From Shewanella aestuarii (GTDB taxonomy: Bacteria; Pseudomonadota; Gammaproteobacteria; Enterobacterales; Shewanellaceae), in NCBI RefSeq assembly GCF_014647215.1, contig NZ_BMOT01000009.1, forward strand, positions 124,001 to 188,000: DNA of 64,000 nt, in the 5' to 3' direction. This document shows positions 57,312 through 64,000 of this stretch, one piece after another. Positions within the stretch are counted from its first letter, which is position 1. Each line of letters starts with the position of its first letter. A program made the translations under genes and the position numbers. The notes beneath the pieces were generated by a model. That model worked only from the letters and a program-made list of their open reading frames with translations. It was not told the DNA's origin and did no database searches.

Positions 57312-58694
57312 TTAGCGCTCTCTCAGCGCAGTATCTTTTGCTCTTAAAATGGGATTTAGAATGTACTCAAGTATGGATCTTTTCCCTGTAATAACGTCCA
57401 CCGAAGTGAGCATACCGGGAATAATTGGCATCTGTGTGCCATCGTCTTTTATCAAACTCGATTCTTCAGTTCTTACTTTAATGATATAGAAACTGTTGCC
57501 TTCTTCATCCTGTGATGTGTCGGCACTAATGTGTTCCACCGTTCCTTTCAATCCGCCATAACGTGTAAAGTCATAGGCGGTAACTTTAACGACTGCTGGT
57601 AAACCCGGATGTAAAAAAGCAATATCTTTGGGGATGATTTTTGTTTCGATCAGTAATCGGTCTTCTGAAGGCACTATTTCAATAATCTCAACACCAGGCT
57701 GAATGACACCACCAAGTGTATTTATGTGAATAGATTTAATCGTCCCTGCTACAGGTGAAGTGATAACCGCTTTACTCACTTTATCAAAAGCCCCAATTTG
57801 AGCCTGATTCATACGTGAAAGTTTAGTCTGCATTTCATTCAGTTGCGCACGTAAATCAGCAGCATAGATAAAAACCGCTTCACGGCGCTTTAATATAGCT
57901 TCATCCATCGATGCTTTTACTTTTGGGCGCAATAAACGCAATGATTGTAATTCACCTTGGATGTCGTTCACAATACGTTCAAGTTTTAGTAGCTCAACTT
58001 CGGGCACAATGCCTTTTTGGGCCAATGGTTTGGTCAGTTCTAGCTCTCTTGATACTAATTGATAGCTGGTGGTCAAGGTTGATATTTTGGATGCTAACTC
58101 TTCAGTTTCCTGTTGGCGTTGTTGAATTTGACGCACCAAAATTTCAAGCTGATTACTAAGATTATCTAAGCGACCAGAGTATTCTTCCTGCTGACGCTTA
58201 ACTAATGCTGGCTCCTGTGCAATTAATTCCTCAGGAAAAATAAGAGATTGCTTGGTAATTTTTACTTGTTGGCGCCAGTCTGCTGACATGTCTGATATCA
58301 AAATACTGTCTAATTCGGCTCGCATACGAATAACATTAGTTTGTAATCCATAAACTTCTTGTTCTTGTTGGGCGAAATCAGAGCGAAAACGTGTATCGTC
58401 AATACGTACAAGCGGTTGGCCTTTTTCAACTAAAAGCCCTTCTTGAACATAAATTTCTTGTAAAATACCGCCATCTAAACTTTGGATCATTTGTATCTGA
58501 GTCGACGGTATCACTTTACCCATGCCAGTAGTAACTTGATCTAATTCAGAAAAGTATGTCCAAATAAAGAAGCAAACCATCATTGCCGCTAATGACCATA
58601 TAATTAAACGATGTCCAGTTGGCGCATCAGTCATCATGGCACCGTATACATCATCGACCATTTCTAGGTCTTCTGTCGTAAGGTGTTTACTCAT
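57312..58694 (-). CDS. Type I secretion membrane fusion protein (HlyD/LapC family)
   Basis: 460 residues: cytoplasmic N-terminus, one membrane helix (HRLIIWSLAAMMVCFFIWTYF, about 28-48), long coiled-coil hairpin (about 95-290) and lipoyl-like halves (GILQEIYVQEGLLVEKGQPLVRID; VISPVAGTIKSIHINTLGGVIQPG). It bridges the inner-membrane ABC exporter to the TolC-like pore. It overlaps the ABC gene by four bases (ATGA). Confidence 0.94.
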   Translation of the reverse strand: MSKHLTTEDLEMVDDVYGAMMTDAPTGHRLIIWSLAAMMVCFFIWTYFSELDQVTTGMGKVIPSTQIQMIQSLDGGILQEIYVQEGLLVEKGQPLVRIDDTRFRSDFAQQEQEVYGLQTNVIRMRAELDSILISDMSADWRQQVKITKQSLIFPEELIAQEPALVKRQQEEYSGRLDNLSNQLEILVRQIQQRQQETEELASKISTLTTSYQLVSRELELTKPLAQKGIVPEVELLKLERIVNDIQGELQSLRLLRPKVKASMDEAILKRREAVFIYAADLRAQLNEMQTKLSRMNQAQIGAFDKVSKAVITSPVAGTIKSIHINTLGGVIQPGVEIIEIVPSEDRLLIETKIIPKDIAFLHPGLPAVVKVTAYDFTRYGGLKGTVEHISADTSQDEEGNSFYIIKVRTEESSLIKDDGTQMPIIPGMLTSVDVITGKRSILEYILNPILRAKDTALRER

Positions 58695-60868
58695 GCACTT
58701 CTTTCTCCTGCCATTGCGCCTGAGTTTAATTTAGCAAGTACTTCGTCTTTTGGACCATCAGCCATTACATGGCCTCTGTCTAGGACAATAATACGATCCA
58801 CTAAATTAAGTAAGTGCATTTTATGCGTGATCAGTAATAGGGTTCTATCGCGGCTAACTAATTGCATTGATTTAATAAATTGTTTTTCAGCTCTAGCGTC
58901 TAAACTCGCAGTTGGTTCATCCATAAGTAAAATCGGTGGGTCATTAAGGGTTGCTCTTGCTAAGGCGACCGTTTGGCGCTGACCTCGGCTCAGTGATAAA
59001 CCACCTTCACCGACTTGCAAATCTAACCCTTCAGATTCAACATTGGTAAATAAACTCACACCAGACAGCTGCACAGCTCTCATTAACTGATGTTCAGTAA
59101 CTTGACGTGAGCCAAATAAGATATTATCTCGAATGCTACCGTGAAATAAGGTGATATCTTGGGGTAAATAACCAAAATTACGCCTTAAATCACTAGGGTG
59201 AATTTGTCCTGAATCCAAACCATCATAACGAAGACTACCTTGGGTTGGCTTGTATAAACCCAATAATAATTTAGCTAAAGTACTCTTACCTGAACCATTA
59301 CGACCAATAATCGCAATACGCTCTCCTGGTTGTATTCTTAACGATAAGGGATATAAGCTAGGTTTTTCTGTGCCCGGAAAACTGAAGCTTAGATTGTCAG
59401 CTTCAATTTTACCTGAAATACGCTCTTTACTAACCAGATGACCTTTGTTTTCAAATTCATCATCTTGCTCCATAATTGCATCAAGTTGACGAAGAGAGCT
59501 TATAGTGTAATTACCTCTAGTGATTAGTCCTGCAAGCTGTGCCATCGGCGAAATAGCTCGACTAGATAACATCACGGCGGCAATAATGCCTCCCATTGAT
59601 ATTTCGTTATCAGCAAGTCGATAAACACCTAGAATAACCACTAATACCACAGTCAATTGCACCATAAAATTAGCAATATGCGTGACATGATTTGACAATT
59701 TCTTGGTGATTAATTGCCAATTAGCCGTATGGCCAATCATTTGTTGCCAACTCTTTTGGACAAGTCCTTCAGCCCCATTGGCTTTTATTGATTCAAGTGC
59801 GGTTAAGCTTTCAATAAGGTGCCCATGTTTTAAGCTAGCAAAACGATTACTTTCTTCAATAGCTTGTTTTAATTTCGGCTGTAAATAAAAGGTGGTTGCG
59901 ATAATAACAATACTACCCAACACAGGAATTAAGGCTAAGTCACCCGCAACGATATAGATAATAAATACGAACAGCAGTGCAAAGGGTAAATCAACCAAAG
60001 CTGTAATTGTTGCGGAAGTTAAAAACTCACGGATACTGTCAAATTCACCTAGTTGCCTGGCCATTCCGCCTACACTTGGGGAGCGTTTTGATAGCGGAAT
60101 GCCCACAGCTTTTGCGAATAATTTTGACGACACAATAATATCGACTTTTTTACCTGCAACATCAATTAAGTAGCTTCTTAATTGTCGCATGATAAAGTCA
60201 AATAGGTAGGCAATGCTCGCCCCGATAGCTAATACCCAAAGAGATTCAAATGCAAGGTTAGGCACGACTTTGTCATACACATTCATGATGAAAAGTGGTG
60301 AAACCAAAGCGAACAAGTTAACGAGTACAGAAGCAATTAACGCATCACGATAAATAGAGGCTGAATCTTTTATACTTTGCAATAACCAGTGGGTACTGTT
60401 GTCATGTAAATGAACATCAACACTTTTATCGCCGCGATAATCCTGTTTGACTAAAAACAGATACCCGACATATAAAGACTCAAGCCCTCCAATGGATAAT
60501 GTATCTTCGCCACCGGTTTCAGGTAACTGAATAATTACTTTATCATTATCAAAATCAATTTTTCTTAATACGCACGCTTTCTTATCTTTCAATAATAAAA
60601 TACAAGGTAATAATATTTCTGATATTTGATTTAAATCTTTGCGAGATAACTTAGCTGATAATCCAGCTCTGCCCGCAGCTTGAGGAAGTAACTCAGGGGT
60701 AATAACCGACCCTGACAAAGGAAGACCTGCCGATAAAGATTCTATGGAACATGGGCTACCAAAATGTTCGGTTAGCAAAACTAAGCAATCGAGTAGTGGA
60801 TCAATAGTTACTCGTTGAGAAGCTGAAATCGTCCACTGATCGCTTTTTTTAGACGCAGTAATAGACAC
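58691..60868 (-). CDS. lapB: Type I secretion ABC transporter (LapB family)
   Basis: 725 residues: N-terminal C39-peptidase-like domain (about 1-135) of the T1SS-143/LapB subgroup, six-helix membrane domain (about 165-450) and nucleotide-binding domain with Walker A GRNGSGKSTLAKLL, signature LSRGQRQTVALARA and Walker B ILLMDEPTAS. It energises adhesin export. The C39-like domain lacks a full peptidase motif set, so it is probably a substrate-docking domain. Located between the adhesin and the fusion protein, in the known order adhesin-ABC-MFP-TolC. Confidence 0.94.
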   Translation of the reverse strand: MSITASKKSDQWTISASQRVTIDPLLDCLVLLTEHFGSPCSIESLSAGLPLSGSVITPELLPQAAGRAGLSAKLSRKDLNQISEILLPCILLLKDKKACVLRKIDFDNDKVIIQLPETGGEDTLSIGGLESLYVGYLFLVKQDYRGDKSVDVHLHDNSTHWLLQSIKDSASIYRDALIASVLVNLFALVSPLFIMNVYDKVVPNLAFESLWVLAIGASIAYLFDFIMRQLRSYLIDVAGKKVDIIVSSKLFAKAVGIPLSKRSPSVGGMARQLGEFDSIREFLTSATITALVDLPFALLFVFIIYIVAGDLALIPVLGSIVIIATTFYLQPKLKQAIEESNRFASLKHGHLIESLTALESIKANGAEGLVQKSWQQMIGHTANWQLITKKLSNHVTHIANFMVQLTVVLVVILGVYRLADNEISMGGIIAAVMLSSRAISPMAQLAGLITRGNYTISSLRQLDAIMEQDDEFENKGHLVSKERISGKIEADNLSFSFPGTEKPSLYPLSLRIQPGERIAIIGRNGSGKSTLAKLLLGLYKPTQGSLRYDGLDSGQIHPSDLRRNFGYLPQDITLFHGSIRDNILFGSRQVTEHQLMRAVQLSGVSLFTNVESEGLDLQVGEGGLSLSRGQRQTVALARATLNDPPILLMDEPTASLDARAEKQFIKSMQLVSRDRTLLLITHKMHLLNLVDRIIVLDRGHVMADGPKDEVLAKLNSGAMAGERSA

Positions 60869-60910
60869 CTAATAAGAGTCCTAAATAATTATTGTAAGTA
60901 TATTAATAGA

Positions 60911-60942
60911 GTATACGTCACATAATACTATGTGACGTATAC
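60911..60942. other. Perfect 14-bp inverted repeat between adhesin and transporter genes
   Basis: GTATACGTCACATA (60911-60924) and TATGTGACGTATAC (60929-60942) are exact complements around an ATAC loop. It lies 13 bp after the adhesin stop and 42 bp before the transporter start. The T run on the leftward side is poor, so it could be a leaky terminator, a 3' mRNA-stabilising hairpin or a protein-binding palindrome. Confidence 0.8.
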
Positions 60943-60954
60943 AATGTATTTCTA

Positions 60955-63900
60955 TTAAGGAATCATATTTCCATGTAATGGCTCAAGAGGCTCAACATAT
61001 AATGAGATTGCTGATGTAGTCGTTGCCGTATCGACAATTAATGCACCATCATTCAGTAATCCATTGATGATCACGCCATCAGTCGTTGAGCCGTACTCTG
61101 CCGATAAATCTACGCCATCTAGCACGATACTTTGATCTACTTTTCCATCTTTATCGACATCAATTGAGATAGTGGTATTACCATTATTGAACGAGAAATG
61201 TAGAAAATCATCTAAATTTCCATTTTGTTCATTTTGTAATAAGTCACTGAGGTGAAGCTTATTATTTCCTACCTCAAAGTCCATTATGGTGTCGGTACCA
61301 GTGTCGCCTTTAGACCATACAAAGGTATCATCTCCTAAGCCACCAATTAATGTGTCATTGCCTAAACCGCCGATAAGTACGTCATTATCAGAACCGCCAT
61401 CTAATGAATCATTGCCTGTTCCGCCAATGAGTATGTCATTGCCACTTCCGCCATGAAGTTCATCATTCCCGCCTTGACCAAACAAGATATCATCACCTTT
61501 ATTGCCGGCAAGAATATCATCACCGTCATTTACCCGCGAGGTATCAAATAGTGAAGTATTTGCTGTAACGAATTCATGAACATCTTGAGTTGAAACATCG
61601 GCGGCATTCTCACCAGTTTGTTGCGCAACAAATTTTTGCAATGCGGCGTAGCCTTGCCCTTCTATTCCATCAAATTGCACCAAATCACCGAAGATAATGT
61701 CATCACCAGCGCCGGAGTTGACGCTATCATAACCTTGAATGAGCGACAATTCAGATCCTAAAATGACACTCGCTAAGTTGTTAATATTGATGTTGGTTGC
61801 GACATTACCATCTGAGTCATAAGGAGTAAGCTTGTTCAGACTGATGCCGTTGCCAATGCCGATCGCCTCTACATTAGACAGAGTGTTAAGCACCTGGAAG
61901 GCTGCTAGGGCTTCAGACTCAGCGTTGACGTCTGTGCCATTGCCGTTACTGTATCCAGATGCGATCTTAGCCACATAGTAGTCGCCGTTTTCATCCACTC
62001 TTATCGTACCAATCTGGCGGCTTTGCATGGAGTCATTATTATAGCCCGACCAATAATTAATATTACCGTATTCATCGACAATGACTTTACCTTTGTGAAT
62101 CAGCTCTTTGCCAGGGACATAATTGTCGAGAAGATCAGACAGATGTTTGTCGTCACTAAATTCCCAATTCTCTGTGTAATATACCCAAACATCTTCAGGA
62201 GAGGCGTCAACATTGTAGTTGTTTGTTTCACCGTCTGTGATGAAGTAGGTCAGGTTAGTGCCGGTATTTGATGCTGCCGAACCATTGTTAAACCAATCGA
62301 TGACAGTTTCAAAGGCTGCCTCGTAGTTGGTTCTACCGCCATCATTTATGCTATCCAATACATTTGAGAGTTTGGTGATGGCATCAGCGTCGGCAAGATT
62401 TACCGCAATATTGGCTTTGGTACCGCTATCAAAGTCTACGAATAAAATATTGACGGTTCCCGGCGTTGCACCACCAACACTGGCTTTAAGCGTGTTAAAA
62501 ACTTGAAGCAACTGTGTTTTTGCGGCGTCAATTGCAGACTCACCCATACTGCCAGATGAGTCTAGAATAAAGGCGATATTATAATTCTCACCTTGAACAA
62601 TTTGAATACCCGTCGTATCACTGACAATAACGTCGTTATTGTCAGTTCCGGTGATGGTGTTATCGCCATCAGTACCATTGTCATAGACATAGTCTCTTAA
62701 CGATATATCAAGAGTTGTTTGACTGGTCGCAATATCACTATTACTTGATTCAACTGAGCTTGCTAAAATCGTTAACGTAAACTCTTGATCACCTTTGTAA
62801 TCTTCAGCAACTTGTAACTTGATATTCGGTAGATCACTAATTGATACCGTCCAACTACCATCAGCATTGAGTGTGCCTGCAGTCAGATAAACACCGCTAG
62901 GAATGCCTGAAATAGTGACATCTGTTAAGGTCTCACTACCATCTGTATCGACTAAATCAACATCGATTGATAATGGGATTTGCTTAATCTGTAGCTGTGT
63001 TATTTGACCTTTATCATCGATAATGTAGACGCCATCAGCAAAAACAAGACGCTCCACTTCATACAAGTGATCGCCAGCATCTAAATCATTGGTATTTACC
63101 GAGCTGGCATCAATGCCACGCTTATCATTGATTAATATATAAGGCGTTACGGAGTGGTCAGTATGGTTAGTAATAACATAATCAGCGAAATTGCCTGAGT
63201 AAATAGCGGTGTCAGTACCCGCTCCACCATAAATAAAGTCGTTTAATCCGCCACCAACAAAGACATCATCGCCACTATCTCCAAGCAAGTTGTCGCTTAA
63301 ATTACCACCGACTAAAATATCATCACCGCCTTTACCGGTAAGCATATTCGAGTCGTTAGAATCGCCTTGTAAGTAATGGTTTTTATCGTTATCGGCAGTA
63401 GCATTGCGACCTGATTTAGTGGCTTCAATGGTAATACTAAAATCATTGGAGCCAATAGTGTGAGTCGAATTCAGCGTATTATCTGCTGAGGCATTAATCC
63501 AAGTTAATTGCCCCTTCGATACTGTTAATATAGGCTCATCAGCTCTGGCATCAATGTGGATGGTAACCGTTGCAGGCGAACTCTCATTGGAGCCGTCTGT
63601 TGCAATATAGGTGAAGTTTGCTAGTGCTTCCCCTTGATTTCCAATGCCTGTTGCAGAGTTTCCACCATCAGCTTGATCGTTAGCAGGAACAAATCGTACG
63701 CTTCCCGCATCAAACATTGCTGACGTCAGTAACATTCCTACAGTCACAGCTTCCCATTGTCCATTTATTAAGTGTTGTAGCTCACCATTAGCTGCATTGG
63801 GTAGTGCCGTAATCTTGATGGATAATTCATCTCTGCTGTTATTGGTATCAGTAATGCTCAAACTGTCCCAATTAAGTAATAAAGGAGTATCTTCTATGCC

Positions 63901-64000
63901 CTGTGTTAGTGAATCGACAGACACGGGTGCAGTATTCGTTTGCACCGATACAGCGAAGTGTCCAGTAAAGCTGTCTCCATCACCATCCGTTGCTACAACA
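60955..64000 (-). CDS. bpfA: Giant RTX biofilm adhesin, C-terminal part (BpfA/LapA-type; 5' part outside window)
   Basis: About 1015 codons of an open frame that runs off the window end; the true start lies beyond 64000. Visible from the N-terminal side: cadherin-like/Ig-type beta domains (PLLLNWDSLSITDTNN region), a first RTX block (GGKGGDDILVGGNLSDNLLG...), more beta domains and a von Willebrand A domain with the MIDAS motif DSSGSMGES (about 62540-62570). A longer RTX array and the C-terminal type I secretion signal end the protein (stop TAA at 60955). RTX nonapeptides bind calcium after export. The N-terminal LapG cleavage site, expected in this family, is outside the window. Followed by its own exporter genes. 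Confidence 0.93.
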   Translation of the reverse strand, partial: VVATDGDGDSFTGHFAVSVQTNTAPVSVDSLTQGIEDTPLLLNWDSLSITDTNNSRDELSIKITALPNAANGELQHLINGQWEAVTVGMLLTSAMFDAGSVRFVPANDQADGGNSATGIGNQGEALANFTYIATDGSNESSPATVTIHIDARADEPILTVSKGQLTWINASADNTLNSTHTIGSNDFSITIEATKSGRNATADNDKNHYLQGDSNDSNMLTGKGGDDILVGGNLSDNLLGDSGDDVFVGGGLNDFIYGGAGTDTAIYSGNFADYVITNHTDHSVTPYILINDKRGIDASSVNTNDLDAGDHLYEVERLVFADGVYIIDDKGQITQLQIKQIPLSIDVDLVDTDGSETLTDVTISGIPSGVYLTAGTLNADGSWTVSISDLPNIKLQVAEDYKGDQEFTLTILASSVESSNSDIATSQTTLDISLRDYVYDNGTDGDNTITGTDNNDVIVSDTTGIQIVQGENYNIAFILDSSGSMGESAIDAAKTQLLQVFNTLKASVGGATPGTVNILFVDFDSGTKANIAVNLADADAITKLSNVLDSINDGGRTNYEAAFETVIDWFNNGSAASNTGTNLTYFITDGETNNYNVDASPEDVWVYYTENWEFSDDKHLSDLLDNYVPGKELIHKGKVIVDEYGNINYWSGYNNDSMQSRQIGTIRVDENGDYYVAKIASGYSNGNGTDVNAESEALAAFQVLNTLSNVEAIGIGNGISLNKLTPYDSDGNVATNININNLASVILGSELSLIQGYDSVNSGAGDDIIFGDLVQFDGIEGQGYAALQKFVAQQTGENAADVSTQDVHEFVTANTSLFDTSRVNDGDDILAGNKGDDILFGQGGNDELHGGSGNDILIGGTGNDSLDGGSDNDVLIGGLGNDTLIGGLGDDTFVWSKGDTGTDTIMDFEVGNNKLHLSDLLQNEQNGNLDDFLHFSFNNGNTTISIDVDKDGKVDQSIVLDGVDLSAEYGSTTDGVIINGLLNDGALIVDTATTTSAISLYVEPLEPLHGNMIP
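61310..61530 (-). repeat. RTX nonapeptide repeat array in the adhesin
   Basis: Seven or so consecutive GGxGxDxLx-type units (for example GGSGNDILIGGTGNDSLDGG), about 27 bp each, near the C-terminus of the adhesin. They form a calcium-binding beta-roll. A shorter array of the same kind lies at about 63220-63350. Confidence 0.85.

Noticed and set aside
61310..61530. Regularly spaced repeats that could suggest a CRISPR array
   Set aside because: The ~27-bp periodicity matches RTX nonapeptides in frame within the adhesin. The units are imperfect and lack spacers.
63946..64000. GTG at 63945 as start of the adhesin gene
   Set aside because: The same frame stays open to the window end with coherent protein sequence (ATDGDGDSFTGHFAVSVQ), so the GTG is an internal valine and the gene is cut by the window.

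Overview
The window looks like a Shewanella chromosome segment, probably a lower-GC marine or cold-water species. The main evidence is the ilvGMDA operon without ilvE, the complete bpf/lap biofilm-adhesin locus in the order known from S. oneidensis, GlyGly-CTERM extracellular nucleases of the ExeM type, and a uvrA / YajR-like MFS / ssb arrangement. Most of it is core chromosome. No prophage, integron, CRISPR array or complete insertion sequence was seen.

Region by region. 1-7623: branched-chain amino acid synthesis, with ilvC followed by an ilvL leader peptide with a full four-segment attenuator and the operon ilvG-ilvM-ilvD-ilvA. 7923-9329: a class V aminotransferase whose last codons lie inside a 280-bp palindromic, MITE-like element. 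9567-15553: an orphan periplasmic binding protein, ubiK, rep helicase and a large GAF-GAF-GGDEF-EAL protein. 15774-16285: a tRNA operon Arg(CCG)-His(GUG)-Pro(UGG)-Pro(UGG) with a terminator. 16648-18072: rimO. 18253-21730: a PepSY membrane protein and a TonB-dependent siderophore receptor with a Fur box.

22043-31085 is a leftward cluster: porin, ExeM-type nuclease, LTD-LTD-endonuclease I protein and lipoprotein 5'-nucleotidase. It reads as a set for breaking down extracellular DNA and recovering phosphate and nucleosides. 31086-32059 is gene-poor and holds a possible broken reading frame. 32060-44677: purC, an EamA transporter, lemA plus a DUF3137 protein, deaD, an M28 peptidase, uvrA, a YajR-like MFS protein and ssb. 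44841-49682: LPS-core genes (two GT9 heptosyltransferase-like proteins, hldD, a GT8-like and a GT25 glycosyltransferase). 49707-52529: a second orphan binding protein, a quinone oxidoreductase and a small very acidic protein.

52607-64000 is the bpf/lap locus on the minus strand: giant RTX adhesin (cut by the window end), type I secretion ABC transporter, membrane fusion protein, TolC-like outer membrane protein, OmpA-like lipoprotein, LapG-type protease and LapD-type c-di-GMP receptor. By analogy with the Pseudomonas Lap system, the transporter exports the adhesin, the protease releases it from the surface, and the c-di-GMP receptor holds the protease back when c-di-GMP is high.

The strongest non-trivial signals are the complementary ilv attenuator segments, the palindromic element that supplies a gene's stop codon, the eDNA-degradation cluster with an internal 540-bp tandem duplication, and a perfect 14-bp-arm hairpin between the adhesin and its transporter.
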